A stretch of DNA of 64,000 nt, from assembly GCA_947630785.1 (NCBI GenBank), contig CANRIW010000006.1, forward strand, positions 21,568-85,567. Direction: 5' to 3'. The notes below the pieces were generated by a model. The model was not told the origin of the DNA, made no database searches, and worked only from the letters and a program-made list of their open reading frames with translations. The position numbers and the translations under genes were made by a program. Shown piece by piece: positions 57,375 to 64,000 of this stretch (within the stretch, counting starts at the first letter, position 1; each line of letters begins with the position of its first letter). The stretch comes from an uncultured Oscillospiraceae bacterium. GTDB taxonomy: Bacteria; Bacillota; Clostridia; Oscillospirales; Oscillospiraceae.

Positions 57375-57803
57375 ATGGAACGGGAAAACAGGAAAAAATC
57401 ATCCGAGGACGGTTACTATAAAATACGTCCAAGCCGCGAGACGTTCACCTGCAAGGTGTGCGGCAGGACGGTCCCGCCCGAGGGAACGGGCAGCGAGCAC
57501 AGGAACCACTGCCCCTACTGCCTGTCGAGCCAGCACCTTGACACCGTGCCGGGAGACCGGGCGGCGGACTGCGGCGGCGTGATGGAGCCCGTCGCGGTAT
57601 GGGTCAGAAAACACGGCGAGTGGGCCATCATCCACCGCTGTAAGATATGCGGAGCGTTGAGTTCCAACCGCATCGCGGCAGACGATAACCCCATGAAGCT
57701 GATGTCCATCGCCGTGCGGCCTCTGTCCCTGCCGCCGTTCCCCCTGGAGCGCATCGAGGAGATGACAAAGCTGACGGGTTGCGGCGGAACGCCGGAGCAA
57801 TAA
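57375..57803 (+). CDS. RNHCP domain protein
   Basis: 142 residues with the name-giving motif HRNHCPYC (about 49-56) and CxxC pairs CKVC and CKIC, suggesting zinc binding; the domain is of unknown function. ATG 57375 has TTAGGAGGG about 8-10 nt upstream. The leader region before it holds a 12-codon ORF and a hairpin. Confidence 0.82.
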   Translation: MERENRKKSSEDGYYKIRPSRETFTCKVCGRTVPPEGTGSEHRNHCPYCLSSQHLDTVPGDRAADCGGVMEPVAVWVRKHGEWAIIHRCKICGALSSNRIAADDNPMKLMSIAVRPLSLPPFPLERIEEMTKLTGCGGTPEQ

Positions 57804-57819
57804 CGACATTATGACACAG

Positions 57820-57850
57820 AAACGCCGCCTGACGCTGTCAGGCGGCGTTT
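57820..57850. terminator. bidirectional terminator between the RNHCP gene and icd
   Basis: A 14-bp perfect stem (57820-57833/57837-57850, loop GCT) with TTTTC on the plus strand, between converging genes. Confidence 0.9.
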
Positions 57851-57863
57851 TCATGTCATTTAG

Positions 57864-59063
57864 TTACAGCCTCCCCCGGATGGCCCGGAGGAATTCCAAG
57901 CTGGTGACCTTCCGGACGGGGGCCTCCCCCTCCCAGAGGCCGGCCAGGTCGCCGGTCATGACGCCGCTCTCAATGGTGTCGATACTGGCCTTCTCCAGCT
58001 TTTTGGCAAAGGCGGTCAGCTCCGGGATGCCGTCCAGCTCCCCCCGCTTGGCCAGGGCGCCCGTCCAGGCGAAGATGGTGGCCATGGGGTTGGTGGAGGT
58101 CTCCTCCCCCTTCAGATACTTGTAGTAGTGCCGGGTGACGGTGCCGTGGGCGGCCTCGTACTCGAAGTTGTCGTCGGGAGACACCAGCACGGAGGTCATC
58201 ATGGCGAGAGAACCGAATGCGGTGGACACCATGTCGCTCATCACGTCGCCGTCGTAGTTCTTGCAGGCCCAGATGAAGCCGCCCTTGGAGCGGATGACCC
58301 GGGCCACCGCGTCGTCGATGAGGGTATAGAAGTACTCGATCCCCTTCTCCTCAAAGGCCGCCTTGTACTCCGCCTCGTAGAGGTCGGCGAAGATGTCCTT
58401 GAACCGGTGGTCGTACTGCTTGGAGATGGTATCCTTCGTGGAGAACCACAGGTCCTGGTTGGTGCTCAAAGCATACCGGAAACAGGAGTGGGCAAAAGAC
58501 ATGATGGACTTGTCCAGGTTGAACTGGCCCTGGAGGACGCCGGGGCCCTTGAACTCCTGGATGGTCTGGCGGGTCTCGGTGCCGTCGGCGGCGGTGAACA
58601 CCAGCTCGGCTTTGCCCGGGCCGGGTACACGGTACTCGGAGGCCCGGTACACGTCCCCGAAGGCGTGGCGGGCGATGGTGATGGGCTCTTTCCAGTTCTT
58701 CACCACGGGGCTGATCCCGTCGACCATGATGGGGGCCCGGAACACGGTTCCGTCCAGTATGGCCCGGATGGTGCCGTTGGGGGACTTCCACATCTGTGTC
58801 AGGTCATATTCCTTCACACGCTGGGCGTTGGGGGTGATGGTGGCGCATTTCACCGCCACGCCGTACTTCTTGTTGGCCTCGGCGGCGTCGATGGTCACCT
58901 GGTCCTTGGTGCGCTCCCGCTCGGGCAGACCCAGGTCATAATACTCGGTCTTCAGGTCAATGCAGGGCTCCAGAAGCTCCTCCTTGATCTGCTTCCAGAG
59001 GACGCGGGTCATCTCGTCCCCGTCCATCTCCACCAGGGGGGTGGTCATTTTGATCTTGTCCAT
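57864..59063 (-). CDS. icd: isocitrate dehydrogenase (NADP+), type II
   Basis: 399 residues starting [20 protein letters not shown]. It resembles the dimeric, eukaryote-like IDH group: [28 protein letters not shown] (Ser/Asn substrate loop), and [17 protein letters not shown] for metal and cofactor. It makes 2-oxoglutarate. It lies 39 nt after the DUF975 gene and may be read from that promoter. Confidence 0.94.
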   Translation of the reverse strand: MDKIKMTTPLVEMDGDEMTRVLWKQIKEELLEPCIDLKTEYYDLGLPERERTKDQVTIDAAEANKKYGVAVKCATITPNAQRVKEYDLTQMWKSPNGTIRAILDGTVFRAPIMVDGISPVVKNWKEPITIARHAFGDVYRASEYRVPGPGKAELVFTAADGTETRQTIQEFKGPGVLQGQFNLDKSIMSFAHSCFRYALSTNQDLWFSTKDTISKQYDHRFKDIFADLYEAEYKAAFEEKGIEYFYTLIDDAVARVIRSKGGFIWACKNYDGDVMSDMVSTAFGSLAMMTSVLVSPDDNFEYEAAHGTVTRHYYKYLKGEETSTNPMATIFAWTGALAKRGELDGIPELTAFAKKLEKASIDTIESGVMTGDLAGLWEGEAPVRKVTSLEFLRAIRGRL

Positions 59064-59102
59064 GGGGTCTTGTACTCCTTTGCTGTGGCTTATCTGGTTG
59101 GA

Positions 59103-60380
59103 TTATTGCTCGTCTCCGTCCGGCTTGGCGGAGGACTCATCCGGCCGGTCCCAGGGGTCCTCCGGAACGTCGGACTGGGCCGGGGCCTCGGGGACATCAG
59201 GCACATCCGGGGCGGCGGGCGGCGCGGCGGGCTGAGACGGCAGCACGGGGGGCGCGGCGGGCCGGGCCGGCGGGTCGGAATAGCCGGTGCCGGTATAGGT
59301 GCCCTGGCCGCCGGACTGGAACTCGTCGGTCCAGGTGTAGGGGCCGTTCACCGGGGGCATGGGCGGATCGTAGGGAGGCCGCTGGCCGGACACGTCCGTC
59401 CCGGTGAGCCAGAAGTAGAACCGGGCCACAGTCCCCTGCACATAGGGGGTCAGATACAGGTTCAGGATGGCCTGGATCAGAACAAACAGACCGAACAGGG
59501 CGATGGTGGCCAGCAGGCCGTAGAATGCGTCCACCAGGTAGGACTCGTCGAAAATGCCCACCACCGCGTTGGAGGCGGCCTCGCCGATCATGGTGCTCAT
59601 CCTGAACGTCAAAAAGCCGCTGCCGATGATCGCGGGCAGGTACCACAGGATGAAGGACAGATTCAGCCCCACATACTGCAGCAGATGTCCCTTCATGAGC
59701 CGCTTGCTCTCCCGGATGGCGGCCAGGCCGAACATCCCCTGATCCGCCATCAGGTAATTGACCATGGCGTAGCGGAGGACGGCCCAAAGCATCCCCACCA
59801 CCATGATGACTATGGCGGCGAGCATCAACAGCACGCCCAGGATGACCAGCGACGGGAGGGCGGCCATCACCGCCGCGCCGATGCCGATGACGATCAGGCA
59901 GACCACATAGAACAGAAGGAACCACAGGACAGAGAACAGGCCCACCAGGAACGAGGTGACGATGATGGGCCAGGCGTGGCGGAGCATGGCGAACAGTCTG
60001 TCGATACCGGGGTTCTCATGGCGCACCATGGACACGCAGTAGTCGGTATAGCCCACACTCATGGCGGACTGCCACAGGCCGGTGATCAACGCGCCCAGAA
60101 GCGTGATGACCAACATATAGACCGCGGTGCCGGGGGGGATGGCGGGGCCGGGGCCGGTGTTGCTGACGATGGTATCGTAGTTGCCGGTGAACAGGGCGCC
60201 CAGCAGGTCGGGGGACGTGAGGATGCCGCCGCCCGCCAGGACGGAGACCACGGAGCTGATAACGCCGCTCACCAGCCCCACGATGAACAGGTAGAACAGA
60301 GTGACCCAGATGGGCCGGGGCCGGGTGAGCCTCATGGCCTCCCGCACCTCGCGCTTGACTTGTCCGCGTTGGAAATTCAT
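59103..60380 (-). CDS. DUF975 family integral membrane protein
   Basis: 425 residues from ATG 60380 (GGGAGG upstream). About six to eight membrane helices fill residues 20-320. The family pattern NYLMADQGM...ESKRLMKGHLLQYVGLNLSF is visible. The last ~100 residues are a Pro/Ala/Asp-rich cytoplasmic tail. Function unknown. Confidence 0.78.
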   Translation of the reverse strand: MNFQRGQVKREVREAMRLTRPRPIWVTLFYLFIVGLVSGVISSVVSVLAGGGILTSPDLLGALFTGNYDTIVSNTGPGPAIPPGTAVYMLVITLLGALITGLWQSAMSVGYTDYCVSMVRHENPGIDRLFAMLRHAWPIIVTSFLVGLFSVLWFLLFYVVCLIVIGIGAAVMAALPSLVILGVLLMLAAIVIMVVGMLWAVLRYAMVNYLMADQGMFGLAAIRESKRLMKGHLLQYVGLNLSFILWYLPAIIGSGFLTFRMSTMIGEAASNAVVGIFDESYLVDAFYGLLATIALFGLFVLIQAILNLYLTPYVQGTVARFYFWLTGTDVSGQRPPYDPPMPPVNGPYTWTDEFQSGGQGTYTGTGYSDPPARPAAPPVLPSQPAAPPAAPDVPDVPEAPAQSDVPEDPWDRPDESSAKPDGDEQ

Positions 60381-60426
60381 AAGTACCTCCCTCCCGCCCC
60401 TCCTGGGGGCGTTGTCGTCTGACGGT

Positions 60427-60455
60427 ATTTTACACCATCTTCCGGCAAATTGCAA
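60427..60455 (-). promoter_or_regulatory. sigma-A promoter for the DUF975 gene (and possibly icd)
   Basis: Minus strand TTGCAA (60450-60455), 17 nt, TAAAAT (60427-60432), about 47 nt before the start. Confidence 0.75.
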
Positions 60456-60487
60456 GCCGGAGACGTCCACTTTGCAGATCGGGAACG

Positions 60488-60519
60488 AAAAACAGCGGAC
60501 CGGCCGGTCCGCTGTTTTT
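60488..60519 (-). terminator. terminator after the P-type ATPase gene
   Basis: A perfect 16-bp inverted repeat (AAAAACAGCGGACCGG and its complement), 6 nt after the ATPase stop, with TTTTT on the minus strand. Confidence 0.9.
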
Positions 60520-60524
60520 GTATA

Positions 60525-62990
60525 TCATTTCACCTTTTGGGCCAGATAACCCTTCTCCCGGAGGTATTTCACCAGCAGAGCGGCGGAGGCGCTGCCCACC
60601 TCAAAGGCCCGCTCGAACACGAAGATGACCGTAGGGGCCAGCAGCAGGAACACGGTGATGACCAGGCCGGCCTGGAGGTCCAGGGGGACCAGGTGGAACA
60701 CCCTGCCGAAGCCCAGCACCGCCACGATGAAGGCCAGCGTCATGCAGCCCAGCATGGTCCAGCGCTTCCAGTCCAGGGGCCGGGAGATGTAGTAGAGCAC
60801 CAGCAGGCCCACTGTCCCCATCACCACGGTGGCCAGGGTGGACAGGGTGGTGCGCTCAAAGGTAAAGGCGAACACGAACAGCTCGATGCCCACCATCAGC
60901 ACGATGTTGGTGAGGCCGCCGGGCAGGGCCCTTCGCAGCACGTTGGTCATGAACTTGCCCTTGACGATCTCGTGGTTGGGCTCCAGGGCCAGCAGGAAGG
61001 ACGGGATGCCGATGGTCACCGCGCTGATGAGGGTGAGCTGGATGGGGCTGGAGAAGGGGTACGGGAAGCCGGCGAACAGCGTGAACAGAGACAGGAAAAA
61101 GGACATGATGTTCTTCACCAGATACAGGGCGGCGGAGCGCTGGATGTTGTTGATGACCCGTCTCCCCTCCTCCACCACCTGGGGCATGGAGGCGAAGTTG
61201 GAGTCCAGCAGCACCACCTGGGCCACCTGGCAGGCGGCCTCCGCCCCGGAGGCCATGGCGATGCCGCAGTCGGCGTCCTTGAGGGCCAGCACGTCGTTGA
61301 CGCCGTCCCCCGTCATGGCCACGGTGTGCCCCGCCTTCTGGAGGGCCTTCACCAGCTTGCGCTTCTGGTCCGGGGTCACCCGGCCGAACACGGTGTAGTC
61401 ATTGATCGCCCGGTCGTAGTCCTCCGGGTCTTTCAGGGTGGCGGCGTCCACGCATTTATCCGCGTCTGGGATGTTGGCGGAGGCGGCCACGGCGGACACG
61501 GTGGAGGGGTTGTCCCCCGAGATGACCTTGACGGTCACCCCCTGTTTCGCGAAGTAGGCGAAGGTGTCGGGGGCCTCGGCCCGCACCGGATTGCTCAACA
61601 CCGCCAGGGCCACGGGGGTCACCCCGCCCGCGATGCCGCCCGCCGCCGTGGGGGGCTGATCGCATTTGGCCAGCAGCAGCACCCGGCAGCCCTGGTCCTG
61701 ATATGGCTTGACCTTGTCCTGGAGCTCCTTGTACCGCTCCTTCAGGATGAACTCCGGCGCGCCGACCACGAAGGCCCCGTGGCCCTTGAAGGCCACCGCC
61801 GACCACTTGTTGGCGGAGGTAAAGGGCACGATGCGCTCCACCGGCCAGTAGGTGCCCTTATCGAACCGGGCGGCCATGGCCCGGGCGGTGTCGTTGTCGG
61901 CGTCCATGGCCTTATAGTAGGCGTTGAAGGTGTCCTCCACCGCGGTGGCGGGAAACTGGGCCTCGTCCAGGGGGACGATCTCTTTCACGGTCATGTCCGG
62001 CTCGGTGATGGTGCCCGTCTTGTCCACGCAGAGCACGTCCATCCTTGCCAGCGTCTCCACGGCGGCCAGGTCGTGGACCAGCGTCTGCCGCCCCGCCAGC
62101 CGCATCACCGACACCGCCAGGGCCACGGTGGTGAGCAGATAGAGCCCCTCCGGGATCATGCCGATGAGCGCGGCCACCATGGAGGTGATGGAGCCGGCGA
62201 AGCCCTCCTCCAGCACGAAATAGCTGTTGCAGAACAGGGCCACGCCGATGGGGATCAGGGCGAAGCCGATGAACCGGATCAGCCGGTCCAGGGAGCGCAT
62301 CATCTCGGAGCGGCCCACCCCCTGGTCCTCCCTGGCCTGCTGGGCCAGCCGGGCGGCGTAGCTGTCCGCCCCCACGAAGTCCAGCCGCATCCGGCACTTG
62401 CCGGACACCACGAAGCTGCCGGACAGCAGCTTGTCGTCTTTATTTTTGGCGATGGGGTCGGCCTCGCCGGTGAGGAGGGCCTCGTTCACCGTCACCTGGC
62501 CCGACATCACCGGGCCGTCGGCGGGGATCTGGTCCCCGGCCCCCAGCTCCACGATGTCCTCCCGCACCAGCTTGTGGACGGGCACGGTGCCCAGCTGCCC
62601 GTCCCGCAGTACCTTTACACGGGCCTCGGAGATCAGGTCCAGCTTGGCCAGGGTGGCCCTGGAGCGGAGCTGCTGGACGATGCCGATGAGGGAGTTGACC
62701 ACGGCGATGACCAGAAAGAACATGTCGGTGAAGCTGCGGGCGATGACCAGCAGCGCCGCCAGCACCACAAACACCAGGTTGAAAAAGGTCAGGGTGTTCT
62801 CCCTGATGATCTCGCCGGTGGTCTTGGCGTTGGATCGGCCGGAGTCGTTCCCGTAGCCGTTGGAGAGCAGTTCGTTGGCCTGCTGGGTGGTGAGGCCCTG
62901 CCGGGGGTCCGGAAAAACGCGCTCGATCTTTCTGCGGTAGTTGACCTCCCCCAGTTTGGGCTGCCGTCTGCCGTTCCGCCGTGACGCCAT
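60525..62990 (-). CDS. cation-translocating P-type ATPase (type II-like, CtpE-related)
   Basis: 821 residues from ATG 62990. P-type landmarks: actuator TGEADP, membrane motif IPEGL, phosphorylation site DKTGT, and hinge MTGDGVNDVLALK. The N-terminus is cytoplasmic and basic, and there are eight to ten membrane helices. The PEGL motif and overall pattern fit Ca/Mg-type pumps such as CtpE; the transported ion is not certain. It has its own terminator. Confidence 0.88.
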   Translation of the reverse strand: MASRRNGRRQPKLGEVNYRRKIERVFPDPRQGLTTQQANELLSNGYGNDSGRSNAKTTGEIIRENTLTFFNLVFVVLAALLVIARSFTDMFFLVIAVVNSLIGIVQQLRSRATLAKLDLISEARVKVLRDGQLGTVPVHKLVREDIVELGAGDQIPADGPVMSGQVTVNEALLTGEADPIAKNKDDKLLSGSFVVSGKCRMRLDFVGADSYAARLAQQAREDQGVGRSEMMRSLDRLIRFIGFALIPIGVALFCNSYFVLEEGFAGSITSMVAALIGMIPEGLYLLTTVALAVSVMRLAGRQTLVHDLAAVETLARMDVLCVDKTGTITEPDMTVKEIVPLDEAQFPATAVEDTFNAYYKAMDADNDTARAMAARFDKGTYWPVERIVPFTSANKWSAVAFKGHGAFVVGAPEFILKERYKELQDKVKPYQDQGCRVLLLAKCDQPPTAAGGIAGGVTPVALAVLSNPVRAEAPDTFAYFAKQGVTVKVISGDNPSTVSAVAASANIPDADKCVDAATLKDPEDYDRAINDYTVFGRVTPDQKRKLVKALQKAGHTVAMTGDGVNDVLALKDADCGIAMASGAEAACQVAQVVLLDSNFASMPQVVEEGRRVINNIQRSAALYLVKNIMSFFLSLFTLFAGFPYPFSSPIQLTLISAVTIGIPSFLLALEPNHEIVKGKFMTNVLRRALPGGLTNIVLMVGIELFVFAFTFERTTLSTLATVVMGTVGLLVLYYISRPLDWKRWTMLGCMTLAFIVAVLGFGRVFHLVPLDLQAGLVITVFLLLAPTVIFVFERAFEVGSASAALLVKYLREKGYLAQKVK

Positions 62991-63037
62991 GGTCTTTTCC
63001 CCCTTTCCGCCTGCTTCCGGCAAAAATTTCAGTTATT

Positions 63038-63046
63038 ACCATACCA
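63038..63046 (-). promoter_or_regulatory. possible extended -10 for the P-type ATPase gene
   Basis: The minus strand reads TGGTATGGT about 48 nt before the start; a TTGACG upstream is too far (24 nt) to be a standard -35. Confidence 0.4.
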
Positions 63047-63125
63047 CAAAAGCGCGGCGGCGTAAAGCGTCAAAACATAAAGTTTGTCTTAACTTTGGAA
63101 AAGCGCCGGAGACGGGATTTTGCTC

Positions 63126-63155
63126 TTGACGGGAGGGGCCGGACTGTGCTAAAAT
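63126..63155 (+). promoter_or_regulatory. promoter for tRNA-Thr
   Basis: TTGACG (63126-63131), 18 nt, TAAAAT (63150-63155), about 65 nt before the tRNA. Confidence 0.65.
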
Positions 63156-63219
63156 ATGCGCTGTTGACGGAGTGGACCGTCCGGAAGAGGGCGGATTTCC
63201 GCTCCGGGCGTTCCAAAGC

Positions 63220-63294
63220 GCTGATGTGGCTCAATGGTAGAGCATCTCACTCGTAATGAGAAGGTTGTGGGTTCGATTCCCACCATCAGCTCCA
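63220..63294 (+). tRNA. tRNA-Thr (anticodon CGU)
   Basis: A full cloverleaf: acceptor GCTGATG/CATCAGC, D arm GCTC/GAGC, anticodon arm TCTCA/TGAGA with loop CTCGTAA (anticodon CGT), T arm GTGGG/CCCAC with TTCGATT, discriminator T and encoded CCA. It reads ACG codons. Confidence 0.97.
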
Positions 63295-63322
63295 GCCCGT
63301 GCCCGATCCGGGTACGGCAGCG

Positions 63323-63361
63323 GCCCCTCCCCGGAGCGATTCGGGGAGGGGCTTGTTTTTT
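63323..63361 (+). terminator. terminator after tRNA-Thr
   Basis: An 11-bp perfect stem (63323-63333/63342-63352) followed by TTGTTTTTT. Confidence 0.9.
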
Positions 63362-63382
63362 GGGAACGGCCACAGCAGAAAA

Positions 63383-63413
63383 ACACCCCGAAATCAATAC
63401 GATTCCGGGGTGT
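63383..63413 (-). terminator. minus-strand terminator
   Basis: ACACCCCG/CGGGGTGT stem with extra AATC/GATT pairing, followed on the minus strand by TTTTTC. It would end a small minus-strand unit covering the tRNA-like fragment and the 55-codon ORF. Confidence 0.65.
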
Positions 63414-63418
63414 CTCTA

Positions 63419-63442
63419 TGGCAGCGGATGAAGGATTCGAAT
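63419..63442 (-). other. tRNA 3'-end-like fragment (possible attachment site)
   Basis: The minus strand reads ATTCGAATCCTTCATC and then CGCTGCCA: a T-loop, the 3' T stem, an acceptor-like strand and CCA. The matching 5' T stem is wrong and no 5' half is found, so it is not a working tRNA. Such tails are left by integrases that use tRNA ends, or by decay. Confidence 0.4.
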
Positions 63443-63480
63443 TGCCGGGAACGCCATTTGCTTGGTGCCCGTCCGTACCT

Positions 63481-63648
63481 TCATCTCCCTGCCCCATTGG
63501 AAAAAGCGAACTTGCGAATCATCAGCATTTTGTCTTGTGTTAAGTGGTGTTGGCCGATCCCGTCGCGGTAAGGGTCATTGTAAGGGTCAAAGTCCACACC
63601 AAAGTTCATGGACAGTTTACCACAGCAGACGTTAAAACACAAGCACAT
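63481..63648 (-). CDS. possible 55-residue protein of unknown function
   Basis: ATG 63648 with GAAGG 8 nt upstream. The product has an N-terminal Cys cluster (MCLCFNVCCGK) and an Asp/Tyr-rich middle (VDFDPYNDPYRDG). I do not recognise it. It is followed by the tRNA-like fragment and a minus-strand terminator, and lies in DNA with lower GC than the rest, so it may be a remnant of a mobile element. Confidence 0.4.
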   Translation of the reverse strand: MCLCFNVCCGKLSMNFGVDFDPYNDPYRDGIGQHHLTQDKMLMIRKFAFSNGAGR

Positions 63649-63729
63649 TTGTAAGCCTTCGGACTTTCTCTAAACGAAAAATGATATCGTTTTAAGACTG
63701 TGCGAGGCATACCGAATTACTCATATTTT

Positions 63730-63762
63730 GCAGGGCAGGAAATCTAAGGTTTCCTGCCCTGC
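63730..63762. repeat. 13-bp perfect inverted repeat
   Basis: GCAGGGCAGGAAA-TCTAAGG-TTTCCTGCCCTGC. No T-tract follows on either strand. The area 63649-63842 shows no gene; another small inverted repeat (AAACGA...TCGTTT) lies near 63672-63692. Confidence 0.6.
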
Positions 63763-63842
63763 GTTGTCAAGCATGGAAATACTTTACCATAACGGATAAG
63801 CATAGTAAAAATAGTTGAAATCCATCAGTGCGGCGCATAACA

Positions 63843-63886
63843 AGAAGCGCAGCTTCCGGCCTGTATCGGTCGCAAGCTGCGCTTCT
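63843..63886 (-). terminator. hairpin after the ABC exporter gene
   Basis: AGAAGCGCAGCTT with its perfect complement (13 bp) around an 18-nt loop, 5 nt after the stop of the minus-strand ABC gene; only a weak TTGTT follows. Confidence 0.55.
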
Positions 63887-63890
63887 CTAA

Positions 63891-64000
63891 TCATTCTGCT
63901 GTATAATACTGCGCCTGGGCGTGCCAGAGCTCATGGTATTTTCCGCCCTCGTCCGCAACCAATTCATCGTGCGTCCCCTTCTGGACGATGCGGCCCTCAT
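63891..64000 (-). CDS. ABC exporter ATP-binding/permease protein, 3' end only
   Basis: The last 35 codons before TGA are in the window: EGRIVQKGTHDELVADEGG followed by KYHELWHAQAQYY and TAE. The KGTHDEL...Y..LW.AQ pattern is the usual C-terminus of ABCB-type (MsbA/multidrug-like) half-transporters. The ATPase motifs lie outside the window, so the substrate is unknown. Confidence 0.8.
   Translation of the reverse strand, partial: EGRIVQKGTHDELVADEGGKYHELWHAQAQYYTAE

Noticed and set aside
58128..62984. Very long plus-strand ORFs (58128-60422 and 60450-62984)
   Set aside because: Antisense to icd, DUF975 and the P-type ATPase; compositions rich in Gly/His/Gln typical of GC-rich shadow frames.
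63149..63397. Minus-strand ORF with MVGIEPTTFSLRV
   Set aside because: This is the familiar false translation of the strand opposite a tRNA gene (tRNA-Thr, 63220-63294).
63419..63648. tmRNA gene on the minus strand (tRNA-like tail plus short ORF)
   Set aside because: No 5' acceptor partner, no alanine-start tag sequence ending ALAA and no tmRNA 5' domain were found.

Overview
The window looks like a 64 kb piece of chromosome from a GC-rich, spore-forming gut Clostridia, probably the Oscillospiraceae (Flavonifractor / Intestinimonas / Lawsonibacter type). The reasons are the roughly 60+% GC coding sequence, Bacillus-like gene order around priA, clpX and rplS, a sigma-K gene with sporulation protease genes, and strong AGGAGG-type ribosome binding sites. 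The genus is inferred, not proven. Nearly all of the window is core genome. I see no phage, CRISPR array, insertion sequence or recognisable defence island.

Layout. 1-12.9 kb (minus) is a long head-to-tail run starting at a strong promoter before cdaA: cdaA-cdaR-DUF5685-J protein-membrane protein-yicC-remA-gmk-rpoZ-priA-def-fmt-rsmB-rlmN-stp (c-di-AMP synthesis, nucleotide metabolism, replication restart, translation initiation, rRNA methylation). 13.0-16.3 kb (minus) holds a class V aminotransferase with a DUF3343 partner, ispDF and carD. 16.5-24.6 kb (minus) is the proteostasis block tig-clpP-clpX-lon-engB, with an FAH-family enzyme and a phosphoesterase at its ends. 24.6-29.3 kb (minus) is rplS-rbgA-rnhB-yraN-dipeptidase-thrC. 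29.4-33.0 kb contains a SpoIVFA/SpoIVFB-like pair and a pro-sigma-K gene, each unit preceded by a sigma-E-like promoter, with a plus-strand DUF3842/Mrr-like pair between them.

33-36 kb (plus) carries a tandem flavodoxin-fold protein and an ECF sigma/anti-sigma-like pair. 36-47.7 kb (mostly minus) has hprK-glmS, rpmB (plus), der-plsY-gpsA, yceD-rpmF and a polyamine importer in which permease PotC and binding protein PotD are one polypeptide. 48-57.2 kb (plus) runs methyltransferase-ecfA1-[MITE-like repeat]-ecfA2-ecfT-truA-DUF5711-cvpA-clpE. 57.2-63.0 kb has an RNHCP protein, icd, a DUF975 membrane protein and a P-type ATPase. The last kilobase holds a tRNA-Thr(CGU), an AT-richer stretch with a tRNA 3'-end fragment and a small ORF, and the 3' end of an ABC exporter gene.

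The most notable items are the compact sigma-K maturation locus with matching sigma-E-type promoters, the hairpin-rich inverted-repeat element splitting the ECF transporter genes, the PotC-PotD fusion, a 12-codon ORF ending in ALAA before the RNHCP gene, and the tRNA-fragment region at the right end. No clearly novel multi-gene system is evident. All calls are by eye, from motifs and gene order.
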